Source of the DNA: Planctomycetia bacterium
Lineage (GTDB): Bacteria > Planctomycetota > Planctomycetia > Pirellulales > PNKZ01
DNA length: 44,164 bases
NCBI GenBank assembly: GCA_021413845.1
Contig: JAIOPP010000100.1
Span: forward strand, 1 to 44,164
Direction: 5' to 3'
In this document: one piece after another, positions 25,175 through 32,885 of the stretch
Numbering within the stretch: position 1 is the stretch's first letter
Layout of the letters: each line of letters opens with the position of its first letter
Notes under the pieces: generated by a model
Databases searched by the model: none
The model's input: only the letters and a program-made list of their open reading frames with translations
Told to the model about the DNA's origin: nothing
Made by a program: the position numbers and the translations under genes

Positions 25175-26473
25175 ATGGAGACGGGGCGTTTCTCCCGTCG
25201 GCGATTGCTGCAAGCCTCGGGCATCGGGGTCGCGGCACTCACTGCCGGCGGCATCTATTCCACGCAGCAACGAAAAGTTCGCCTCGGCCTCGTCGGGTGC
25301 GGTGCGCGAGGTCGGCAACTAGCGGCAGTCATCGGTTGGACGAGAGCCCGGCCGTTGTACGGCGAGATTGCGGCGGTGTGCGATGTCGACTCGCTTCGCG
25401 CCGAAGAATTAAGCCGTTCGTTGATGACGAAGGCCGACGTCTATTCCGACTATCACCGGCTCTTAGAGCGCGAAGATCTCGATGCGGTCGTCATCGCCAC
25501 GCCCGACCATTGGCACACGGCCATGTCGCTCGCTGCGATGAAAGCCGGCAAAGCGGTTTACTGCGAGAAGCCCCTCACGTTGACGATCGACGAAGGAAAG
25601 CGACTCGTCCGTGCCGCGAAAGAATCGAAGTGCGTCTTCCAGGTCGGTACGCAACAGCGCAGCGACAGCAACTTTCAAACCGCGTGCGAACTCGTGCGCA
25701 ACGGCCGCCTCGGCACGATGCGACGTGTGAAGGTCTCGTTGCCGACGGGCTCGCTCCCTCCGGAGTCGTTCGGCGGGCCGTTCGTTAATGAACCGGTCCC
25801 CGCGCATCTCGATTGGGATCGCTGGCTCGGGCAGGCACCTGCTGCCGAGTTCTGCAAACAGCGCTTCGATCCGTTTCGTTGGTGGTTCGAATACAGCGGC
25901 GGATTCATGACCGACTGGGGAGCCCATCATCTCGATATCGTGCAATGGGCGCTAGGCCTGGAACGCGCAGGGCCGACGACGGTCGTAGCCGATGCCGAAC
26001 TGCCGAACGTCGTCGACGGCTACAACACTCCACGGCGCTTCACCGTCGACATGACGTATCCCGGCGATGTGAGCGTGCGAATCGAGTTGAGCCGCAAGGT
26101 GAACGGAATTCTCTTCGAGGGAGACGCCGGGAGCATATTCGTCAATCGCTTGCGGATCGTCGGCGAGCCGTACGAGTCGCTCGCCTCTCAGCCGCTGGAT
26201 GCCGTAGCCGTGCGTTATCACAATCGGGTCCGGCCGTGGGGTACGGCGAACTATATCCATATGGTCGACTTCCTCGAAGCGGTTCGTTCCGGGGAGGCTC
26301 CGATTTCGGATGTCGAAAGCCAGCATCGGGCGGCCACGGCTTGTCACCTCGCGAACATCGCGATGCGGCTCGGCCGGAAAGTCCGCTGGGATGCCGACCG
26401 TGAAGACTTCTTGAACGACCCGGAAGCGACGGCGATGCTCAGCCGTCCGCAACGGGCCGGCTACGCGGTCTGA
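25175..26473 (+). CDS. Gfo/Idh/MocA-family oxidoreductase with Tat signal
   Basis: A 432-residue protein starting at ATG 25175, preceded by a strong AAGGAGAGG. The N-terminus FSRRRLLQASGIGVAALTAGG is a twin-arginine export signal. The Rossmann domain opens with RLGLVGCGARGRQL and continues with VVIATPDHWHTAMSLAAMKAG and the family EKP motif YCEKPLTLT. The C-terminal domain has GGFMTDWGAHHLDIVQWAL, which contains the likely catalytic Asp/His, followed by VDMTYPGDVSVRIE. Tat-exported members are very common in planctomycetes and are thought to act on sugars or sugar derivatives with tightly bound NAD(P). The exact substrate is not predictable. It is divergent from the six-TM protein gene. Confidence 0.92.
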   Translation: METGRFSRRRLLQASGIGVAALTAGGIYSTQQRKVRLGLVGCGARGRQLAAVIGWTRARPLYGEIAAVCDVDSLRAEELSRSLMTKADVYSDYHRLLEREDLDAVVIATPDHWHTAMSLAAMKAGKAVYCEKPLTLTIDEGKRLVRAAKESKCVFQVGTQQRSDSNFQTACELVRNGRLGTMRRVKVSLPTGSLPPESFGGPFVNEPVPAHLDWDRWLGQAPAAEFCKQRFDPFRWWFEYSGGFMTDWGAHHLDIVQWALGLERAGPTTVVADAELPNVVDGYNTPRRFTVDMTYPGDVSVRIELSRKVNGILFEGDAGSIFVNRLRIVGEPYESLASQPLDAVAVRYHNRVRPWGTANYIHMVDFLEAVRSGEAPISDVESQHRAATACHLANIAMRLGRKVRWDADREDFLNDPEATAMLSRPQRAGYAV

Positions 26474-26536
26474 CGAGAATTCGCACGCTCCACCCTCGCG
26501 AGTTATTGCAGGTCGAATTTTCCGGCTCGAAAATAC

Positions 26537-26616
26537 GGCGGTAGTTAGGGGGGCTCAAACCTCTAACGACACCGCCTTCCGCAGGCTCCTGCCCCGTCTG
26601 CGGCAGGCTTTTTTTT
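26537..26616 (+). ncRNA. Candidate structured leader, attenuator or small RNA
   Basis: A two-part stem (26537-26542 with 26571-26576; 26544-26551 with 26560-26567, one wobble pair, 8-base loop) is followed by two mutually exclusive stems. CCGCAG (26579-26584) can pair with CTGCGG (26598-26603), or CCTGCC (26588-26593) with GGCAGG (26602-26607), the latter leading to eight T. This is the layout of an attenuator or of a small RNA ending in a terminator. It matches no riboswitch class I recognise. Confidence 0.4.
26588..26616 (+). terminator. Intrinsic terminator
   Basis: CCTGCC/GGCAGG stem with an 8-base loop followed by C and eight T (26609-26616). It lies ~115 bases after the oxidoreductase stop and ~180 before the vWA gene. 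Confidence 0.75.
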
Positions 26617-26797
26617 GCGCTTCGTAGCGGCTTCTTCGACGAATACCGCTTGGATACCGACGTTTTAACGACGGATTCGGCGAACTTCCGATCGGGAAAC
26701 TTCGCTCTTCACTTCCCCTTCAAAGTGATAGAATAGAACTCAACTCTTGCCGACCGGAACCGGCGAGGTTTAATTCTTATTTTTTTCGAGTCGTCTC

Positions 26798-28474
26798 ATG
26801 AGCTACGCTCCCCCGCGTCGAGTCGTTCGTAAAAAGCGCGACAACACCCCGCTGATCATCGCCATCATCGCCATCCTCGCCCTCCCGGCGCTCGGCTTCG
26901 GCGTTTACCAAGTTTTGAATAAGCCGAAGGATACCAATGGTGGGCCTGCGGTCGCATACATTCCTCCGGCGCAATTGAAACGCGATCGGTTGCCGGCCGC
27001 CGGTTCGCAAACATCCGAAGCCGAATACGCCTCATCGAAGTCGTCGATATTGTCGAATCCGATGGCGACGAACTACTCGAACACCGGGTCGAACTTCGGC
27101 GGCTCGAGCAATGCTTTCAGCGGATCGATGTCGAGCGGCAGCGGGATGCAGAGCGCCAATGCGGCCACCGCCAAAGCCTGCAAGAAAATCCAGGAGTCGC
27201 TCGAGCTCCGTAAAGGTCTGGTTGTGTGGTTGTTCGATCGTTCGCCGAGCGCCGACGGCCGCCGTGAAGAGGTCATGCAGGCGATCAAATCGCTGTATCC
27301 GACGATCGTGCCCGAGGGAGATCGCAAGGCCGCGACGTCGAAGGAAGACGCCAAACTGCTGACCGCGGTCGGAGCGTTCGCCTCGGATGCCCAATTCTTT
27401 ACGGACGATCCCGTCGCCGGCGATGAGAAGGTCTTGGCCGCCATCGAAGGGATCAAGAGCGGTAGCGACGGCAACATCGAAAACACGTTCCGCGCCATCT
27501 CCGCGGCGATCACGAAATATGCCGTCTACACGGAGCCTCCGCATTTGCGCAGCGTGTCGATCGTCGTCGTTACGGATGAAGTCGGCAACGATCAGGCCCA
27601 GCGCGATCTGGTGATGGAAGCAGCCCAGAAGCACACCATTCCGATCTATGTCATCGGCTCGGGTGCCGAGTTCGGTTCGGTCGGTGCCACGGACGTAGGT
27701 CCGGAAGGAAGCGCCGTGATTCGTGGTCCGGAATCGCGCGACGTGGAATGGGTGAAGCTGGATACCGGCTCCGGCCCCGGCATGATGGGCTCGCAAGAAT
27801 GCGGCATCGGCCCGTATGGGTTGTCGGCGATCTGTCGCGAATCGGGCGGCGAGTATTTCGTCGTCAGTTCGCTCGGCGGCGGGGTGACGTTGCCGCCGCA
27901 ATACTATCCGCGCTATATGCCGGAACGAGATTATCAAGCATATGTATCGGGCAATAAAGCGATGCAGGCTTTGATCGCCGCGTCGAAGTTGCCGGCTGCG
28001 AAACAAATCTCCGGCGCGGAGACGAGCTTCACCACGGACGAGACCGGGGTCGCCAAGACGCTCGACATCGACAAAGCCCAACGCCCGCAAGCGTTGATCA
28101 AGCCGGCCCTCGATGAACTCTTCGACACGTTGAAGAAGGGAGAATCGGATCGAGCGAAGCTGACCGAGCCGCGCCAACAAGCCGCGTTCGATTTAGCGCT
28201 CGGCCGCGCGATGGCGGCGAAGGTGCGAACCGAAGGGTATATCGTCTTGCTCGCGGCTTTCAAAGCCGGGCGTAAGGCCAGCAAGCCGGGAGCGGTTCTC
28301 TGGCGTTTAGAACCTGCCGACGGGATCGAGAAGAATAGCGTGCTCGATAGCATGTCGAAGAAGGCCCGCGAGTATCTCGAAGGGGTAGTTAAGAATCATC
28401 CCAACACCCCTTGGGCCGAAGCGGCTAAACAAGAGCTGAACTCGCCGATCGGCTGGAAGTGGACCGAGAGTTAA
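26798..28474 (+). CDS. Membrane-anchored von Willebrand factor A-domain protein
   Basis: A 558-residue protein. The short basic N-terminus (PPRRVVRKKRD) and one helix (PLIIAIIAILALPALGFGVYQVL, residues ~18-40) anchor it with the bulk outside. A Ser/Asn/Gly-rich linker (residues 75-120) leads to a vWA domain: VVWLFDRSPS gives MIDAS Asp147, Ser149 and Ser151, with Thr230 and Asp260 (VTDE) completing the metal site. The strand IPIYVIGSGAEFG follows. Residues ~300-350 (ESGGEYFVVSS) close the domain. The C-terminal ~200 residues are helical and end with a tetratricopeptide-like stretch (REYLEGVVKNHPNTPWAEAAKQEL). The intact MIDAS implies divalent-cation-dependent binding. The partner is unknown, and MoxR, a common vWA partner, lies 3.2 kb away. 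Confidence 0.85.
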   Translation: MSYAPPRRVVRKKRDNTPLIIAIIAILALPALGFGVYQVLNKPKDTNGGPAVAYIPPAQLKRDRLPAAGSQTSEAEYASSKSSILSNPMATNYSNTGSNFGGSSNAFSGSMSSGSGMQSANAATAKACKKIQESLELRKGLVVWLFDRSPSADGRREEVMQAIKSLYPTIVPEGDRKAATSKEDAKLLTAVGAFASDAQFFTDDPVAGDEKVLAAIEGIKSGSDGNIENTFRAISAAITKYAVYTEPPHLRSVSIVVVTDEVGNDQAQRDLVMEAAQKHTIPIYVIGSGAEFGSVGATDVGPEGSAVIRGPESRDVEWVKLDTGSGPGMMGSQECGIGPYGLSAICRESGGEYFVVSSLGGGVTLPPQYYPRYMPERDYQAYVSGNKAMQALIAASKLPAAKQISGAETSFTTDETGVAKTLDIDKAQRPQALIKPALDELFDTLKKGESDRAKLTEPRQQAAFDLALGRAMAAKVRTEGYIVLLAAFKAGRKASKPGAVLWRLEPADGIEKNSVLDSMSKKAREYLEGVVKNHPNTPWAEAAKQELNSPIGWKWTES

Positions 28475-28501
28475 CGCTCGCGGTTCGCAACCAAGCTTCG
28501 A

Positions 28502-29965
28502 CTACGGCTTCACTTCGAGCCGATACAGATGCGTATCGGTTCGAAGAAACAACGACTTTCCGGCTACCGAAAGTCCGGCGAGCGTTCGCCCGTCGACTTG
28601 GTTTTTCGCTAGTTCTTTGAATTCCTTGCCGGGCGCGACGACGGTGCATTTTCCTTCTTCATCGAGCAGGTAGATCCGCCCCTCGGCGAAGAGGGGCGAG
28701 GCCGAGAAGTTGCCCCCGATCCGCTCTTGCCAAACCTCATCGCCGGTGACGGCATTCAGCGCCGAGGCGATTCCCTTGTCGCTGACCATGTAGATTTCGT
28801 CGCCGACGACGATCGGCGAGGGATTGAGCGGCGCCCCCTTCTTCACGGTCCAGGCCTTGTGCGTCTCAGTCACGTCCCCCGTTCCGCCGAGCTTCAAGGC
28901 GAACATGCTGGGGGTATCATAGCCGGTGCAGATATAGGCGAACCCGTGCGCGACGACCGGCCGCGGCACGAGCGAATAGCCGTTGTATTTGCAGCGCCAG
29001 ATTTCCCTGCCGGTTTCCGGCTCGTAACCGATCACGGCGTCGCCGCCGGTGCTGATGAGCTGCACCTTCCCTTCGATTTCGATCAACAGCGGCGTGCTGT
29101 AAGCCATGCGCCCTTCGCGCGTCGACTTCCAACGGGTCTCACCGGTCTTCTTATCGAGCCCGACGACGTACTGCACATCGGTGCCGTCGCAAGACAACAG
29201 CAAGAGATCCTTGTACACGACCGGCGACCCGCCGGGGCCGTGTCGATGGTTGTATTTGAGCGTTTGGTTCTTCCAGACGATCGCACCGTCGGTCGTGATG
29301 CAGGCCGTGCCGTGAGCGCCGAAATGGAGGAAGATCCGATCGCCGTCGATCACCGCCGTCGGTGAGGCATGATTGTTCTTTTTGTGGATCTTGGCCGGCG
29401 CATCGATCTTGAAGATCAGCACGTCATGCACGATCTTGCCCGACGTGCGGTCGAGGCAGACGGCGCGGAGCTCGATCGGCGGATCCGGCACTTCCGGCTT
29501 CGGGGCGGGCTTGGCCTTTTCTTTCTCTTTCTCGGCTTCCTTTTTTTCCTTCGCTTCGAGCTTCGCTCGTTCTTCGGCCGTCATCAACGGGTCGATCGGC
29601 TTCGGTGGTGCGGCCGGTTTCGGCGGGCTGTCTAATTTCGGCTCGGCGGGTTTCGCCGGCTCCGCAACGGGCAGCGGCGGCAACTCGACGCAGCTCGTCA
29701 CCCAAACCTGATCTCCTTGAATCACGGCGCTCGACCAACCGCCGGCGATCGGCGTCTTCCAAACGATGTTTTTCGTCTCGCTCCATTCGAGCGGCAGACC
29801 GGTCTGCGCGACGTGTCCTTCGCCCCCCGGTCCGCGAAACTGCGGCCAAAGGAACTCGCCGCCGGGCATGGCGACCGCTCGCGGGGCCCCGTTCACCGAG
29901 GTAATGGCAGGAGGCGTAGGAGCGGCGGCAAATAGCGCCAGCGAAACGAAAAGCGTTGCGCTCAC
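28502..29965 (-). CDS. Exported PQQ-like beta-propeller protein with charged insertion
   Basis: A 487-residue protein with a GTG start at 29965 and GAGAGG 6-7 bases upstream. A short signal peptide (ATLFVSLALFAAA) leads to WPQFRGPGGEGHV, the propeller entry motif. Propeller units include CLDRTSGKIVHD, GLDKKTGETRWK, YEPETGREIWR and ALNAVTGDEVWQ. Between the first and second blades (residues ~105-165) is a Pro/Lys/Glu insertion (KPAEPKLDSPPKP, then EERAKLEAKEKKEAEKEKEK), likely a charged helix that projects from the propeller. It is related to the protein at 4415-5872, which lacks this insertion. A binding or scaffold role is inferred. Confidence 0.88.
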   Translation of the reverse strand: MSATLFVSLALFAAAPTPPAITSVNGAPRAVAMPGGEFLWPQFRGPGGEGHVAQTGLPLEWSETKNIVWKTPIAGGWSSAVIQGDQVWVTSCVELPPLPVAEPAKPAEPKLDSPPKPAAPPKPIDPLMTAEERAKLEAKEKKEAEKEKEKAKPAPKPEVPDPPIELRAVCLDRTSGKIVHDVLIFKIDAPAKIHKKNNHASPTAVIDGDRIFLHFGAHGTACITTDGAIVWKNQTLKYNHRHGPGGSPVVYKDLLLLSCDGTDVQYVVGLDKKTGETRWKSTREGRMAYSTPLLIEIEGKVQLISTGGDAVIGYEPETGREIWRCKYNGYSLVPRPVVAHGFAYICTGYDTPSMFALKLGGTGDVTETHKAWTVKKGAPLNPSPIVVGDEIYMVSDKGIASALNAVTGDEVWQERIGGNFSASPLFAEGRIYLLDEEGKCTVVAPGKEFKELAKNQVDGRTLAGLSVAGKSLFLRTDTHLYRLEVKP

Positions 29966-30340
29966 GAAAAACCTCTCGACTTAGGCGGGATGAAGGGGGC
30001 GGGAAGGGCTTAGTATAGCCCAACGTCGAGATCCCGCCAAATTCCGGACTTCGACCGGGTTGGAACGCCTTTTCGCCATAGCAACCGTGGCAAACGTACG
30101 CGGCCGTAGGTAAGCCTTAGTCCACGATCGACCGCATTGGACGGTCTTGCGCCGGCCGACGTTCCGAAGCAAGGCGCTGGGATCGCGTTGCACGGCAATT
30201 ACGGATGAAATTCGGCTCCTCTGTCGAATTTGTTCTTTTCGGCATACAAGCTGCTTTAAGTTTCCTGCCGTCGGTGGCACCACGCGTTCAGCATCCTGAC
30301 CACCAGCCGACGCCCACGCATAATTCCAAGGAGAACTTCC
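29966..30340. other. Intergenic region, 375 bases
   Basis: A divergent region between the PQQ-like gene (minus) and the 59-residue lipoprotein gene (plus). Frames in it are Arg-rich and unsupported. No clear hairpin, promoter pair or repeat was recognised. Confidence 0.5.
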
Positions 30341-30520
30341 ATGATGACCGTGAAAAAATTCGGCGCAATGCTCGTAATGGCCAGCATACTGCTTACCGGT
30401 TGCGACAAAGAAACCAAGTCGACCTCGACGAAAGAAGTGAAGACCCCGGACGGTTCGACGAAGGTAACTACCGAAGTCAAAACCGAAACCAGCGGCAGCA
30501 ATCCCCCGGTCGTTCGTTAG
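30341..30520 (+). CDS. Small Thr/Lys-rich lipoprotein (59 aa)
   Basis: ATG 30341 (or 30344) follows AAGGAGAA by 5 bases. The product has a lipoprotein signal MASILLTGC with a good lipobox, so Cys21 is probably lipidated. Only 38 residues then follow, rich in Lys, Thr, Ser and Glu, with an EVKTxDGSTKVTTEVKTE-like repeat. No domain is recognisable. A strong terminator 40 bases downstream makes this a complete single-gene unit, which supports it being a real small gene. Comparable tiny lipoproteins are common in planctomycetes; a role as an envelope spacer is speculative. Confidence 0.75.
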   Translation: MMTVKKFGAMLVMASILLTGCDKETKSTSTKEVKTPDGSTKVTTEVKTETSGSNPPVVR

Positions 30521-30561
30521 TAAAGCGAAGCGCGTGTCCATCGCGCGCCTTCGCATGTCCG

Positions 30562-30601
30562 AAAAGACGGCTCCGCGAGCAATCGTGGGGCCGTCTTTTT
30601 T
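30562..30601 (+). terminator. Intrinsic terminator after small lipoprotein
   Basis: AAAAGACGGC (30562-30571) pairs with GCCGTCTTTT (30590-30599), with additional inner pairs, followed by a T run. It lies about 40 bases after the stop of the 59-residue lipoprotein. Confidence 0.88.
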
Positions 30602-30699
30602 GTTGCGCTACGAAGCTGAATAGTTGACTACGCCTCGATGGGAAGCGACAAAGACGCTCCGTCGTTGTCGCGGCGTTTCCCACCTTGAGATCGCAACGC

Positions 30700-31647
30700 A
30701 TGTCCGCACTCGCTTCTACCCCACTTCCCGCCGGCCTCGCTGCGCTTCCGAAACCGGCCGTGGTGCTCTCGTTCACCGAAGGTCCGGCCGTCGACGCCGA
30801 CGGCACGGTCTACTTCTCCGACATCATCGGCAATCGGATCATGCGCCGTAGTCCCGAGGGCGTGGTGAGCGTCTTCCGCGAGCCGAGCGGACGGACGAAC
30901 GGTAACACCTTTGATCTCCAAGGACGCTTGCTGCATTGCGAGGGAGCGGAGTTCGGGCCCGGCGGCAACCGCCGGATCACGCGCACCGACTTAAAAACCG
31001 GCCGGTATGAAGTTCTGAGCGAGCGTTACGAAGGAGTTCGCTACAACGCTCCGAACGATATCTGCGTCGATGGTCGTGGTCGGATCTATTTCACCGATCC
31101 GATGTATTTCGACCGGACGCAAATGGACATGCAGCAAGAAGGGGTCTATCGAATCGATCTCGACGGCCGGGTCGTACGCATTCTCGAACAGCCGATGATC
31201 CAGCGCCCGAACGGCATCGCCGTGACGCAAGACTGCCGGCAGCTTTACGTGATCGACAGTTGCCCGACGAGGGGAGGCAATCGCAAGGTGTGGAACTTTC
31301 GGCTCGACGACGAAGGGAACCCGCACGATCGGCGGCTGGTGTTCGACTTCGCTCCCGGCCGCGGAGGCGATGGGATGCGTCTCGACATCGCCGGCAATTT
31401 GTGGATCGCCGCGGGAATCGCTGCGCCGCGCGGGCCGCACGAGACCGCCGACGTGCCGACCGGCATCTATCAAGTGTCGCCGCAGGGAACACTGCTCGGC
31501 CGCATTCCGATCGGCGAAGATGTGATCACGAACCTCGCCTTCGGCGGGGCCGACGGCAAGACCCTCTACGTGACGGCCGGCAAAACGCTATTCACGCTGC
31601 AAGTGCCGGTCGCCGGTCAGGTCGCGTTTCCGAAGTGGACTGAGTAG
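30700..31647 (+). CDS. SMP-30/gluconolactonase-family lactonase
   Basis: A 315-residue six-bladed propeller starting at ATG 30700 (a TTG at 30685 would add five residues). Likely metal and substrate residues of the SMP-30 family are all visible: Glu27 in TEGPAVD, Asn119 in APNDI, Asn171 in RPNGI and Asp224 in GGDGMRLD. There is no signal peptide, so it is predicted cytoplasmic. The family hydrolyses sugar lactones such as gluconolactone using a divalent metal, and the precise substrate is open. It is convergent with the MoxR gene, with 39 bases between containing a perfect palindrome GTAAGCTTAC (31661-31670). Confidence 0.9.
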   Translation: MSALASTPLPAGLAALPKPAVVLSFTEGPAVDADGTVYFSDIIGNRIMRRSPEGVVSVFREPSGRTNGNTFDLQGRLLHCEGAEFGPGGNRRITRTDLKTGRYEVLSERYEGVRYNAPNDICVDGRGRIYFTDPMYFDRTQMDMQQEGVYRIDLDGRVVRILEQPMIQRPNGIAVTQDCRQLYVIDSCPTRGGNRKVWNFRLDDEGNPHDRRLVFDFAPGRGGDGMRLDIAGNLWIAAGIAAPRGPHETADVPTGIYQVSPQGTLLGRIPIGEDVITNLAFGGADGKTLYVTAGKTLFTLQVPVAGQVAFPKWTE

Positions 31648-31686
31648 GTTTCTTTACGGCGTAAGCTTACTTACGACTTGCGCGAC

Positions 31687-32703
31687 TTACTCATATTTTG
31701 GAATCGCCGGCATCGGAATCTCTCGGATCAAGCGTTTGACGACTTCTTCGCTGGTCGTCCCTTCGGCTTGCGCTTGAAAGTTCGTGGCGATGCGGTGTCG
31801 CAGCACCGGCACGGCGACCTTTTGAATGTCTTCGATCGAGACCGAGAAGCGAGCGTCCATCGCCGCGAGCGCTTTGCCGCCGTGAATGAGAAATTGCCCG
31901 GCCCGCGGCCCGGCGCCCCAATCGACCCACTCTTTCACGAACTTCGGCGAGGAGTCGTCTTTCGGCCGTGTCGCACGAACGAGAGTCGCCGCATACTTGA
32001 TGATGTACTCGCTCACCGCGACCGAGCTGACGAGCTTCTGCAAATGCAGAATCGAACGACCGGAGAGGACCTTGCGCACTTCCGGCTTTTCGCCGCGCGT
32101 CGTCGCCGCGAGAATCCGTTCTTCTTCATCGCGGGTCGGATAGTCGACCTTGATGTTGAACATGAACCGATCCAATTGCGCTTCCGGCAGCGGATAGGTT
32201 CCTTCCTGCTCGATCGGATTCTGCGTCGCGATCGTAAAAAACGGATCGGGCAAGACGTAGGTCGTCTGACCGACGGAGACTTCGCGCTCTTGCATCGCTT
32301 GCAGCAGCGCGGCCTGCGTCTTCGGCGGCGTCCGGTTGATTTCGTCTGCGAGCAGAATGTTCGTGAAGATCGGACCTTCGACGAAGCGAAAGTTGCGGTG
32401 TCCTTTGTCGTCTTCTTCGAGGACGTTGGTGCCCGTAATGTCCGACGGCATGAGGTCGGGCGTGAACTGAATGCGCTTGAAATTCACGTCGAGAATCTTC
32501 GCGAGCGTGGCGACCATCAGCGTTTTCGCGAGGCCCGGCACCCCTTCGAGGAGGCAATGCCCGCGCGTGAAGATCGCGGCGAAGAGTTGCTCGATGACTT
32601 CGTTTTGGCCGATGATGACCTTTTGCAACTCCTCCTGCATCATTCGACGATGTTGGGCGAACTCTTGCAGGACGTCGCGAAGACTGCGCGGTTGGGTAGA
32701 CAT
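31687..32703 (-). CDS. MoxR-type AAA+ ATPase
   Basis: A 338-residue protein starting at ATG 32703. Walker A GVPGLAKT (residues 54-61), Walker B LLADEINR, sensor-type [22 protein letters not shown] and the lid domain ending [14 protein letters not shown] are textbook MoxR. MoxR ATPases remodel or insert metals into partner proteins, usually together with DUF58 and vWA proteins encoded directly downstream. Here the gene is followed by the convergent lactonase gene, so the usual partners are missing. A DUF4159/cyclase-repeat gene starts divergently at 32886, and a vWA protein is at 26798. Confidence 0.93.
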   Translation of the reverse strand: MSTQPRSLRDVLQEFAQHRRMMQEELQKVIIGQNEVIEQLFAAIFTRGHCLLEGVPGLAKTLMVATLAKILDVNFKRIQFTPDLMPSDITGTNVLEEDDKGHRNFRFVEGPIFTNILLADEINRTPPKTQAALLQAMQEREVSVGQTTYVLPDPFFTIATQNPIEQEGTYPLPEAQLDRFMFNIKVDYPTRDEEERILAATTRGEKPEVRKVLSGRSILHLQKLVSSVAVSEYIIKYAATLVRATRPKDDSSPKFVKEWVDWGAGPRAGQFLIHGGKALAAMDARFSVSIEDIQKVAVPVLRHRIATNFQAQAEGTTSEEVVKRLIREIPMPAIPKYE

Positions 32704-32885
32704 GAAACTTTCGGAGCGCTGCGGTCGATGGTAACGAGCGAGAACCAAGATCGTCGCCGAGAACCGTTATCTTATCGACTGTAGCCGACCGGAGGCAATC
32801 GCCGCTCGGGCATGTTGTTGATACAATGAGCGTTGATAGGAATGAGTTCGACGTTAATCGGAACGGATTCGGAGGTTTGGCGAAG

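Larger units (their letters stand above)
26474..26797. other. Intergenic region of 324 bases rich in hairpins
   Basis: After the oxidoreductase stop there are three stem-loops and a T-run: ATTTTC/GAAAAT (26517-26522/26529-26534), GGCGGT/ACCGCC with an inner GTTAGGGG/CCTCTAAC (26537-26576), and the terminator at 26588-26616. The remainder up to the vWA gene holds a weak -10-like TAGAAT at 26729-26734. No coding region is seen. Confidence 0.55.

Noticed and set aside
31661-31670. Perfect palindrome GTAAGCTTAC between lactonase and MoxR genes
   Set aside because: Ten bases in a convergent gap, with no T run, are too short to call a terminator or operator.
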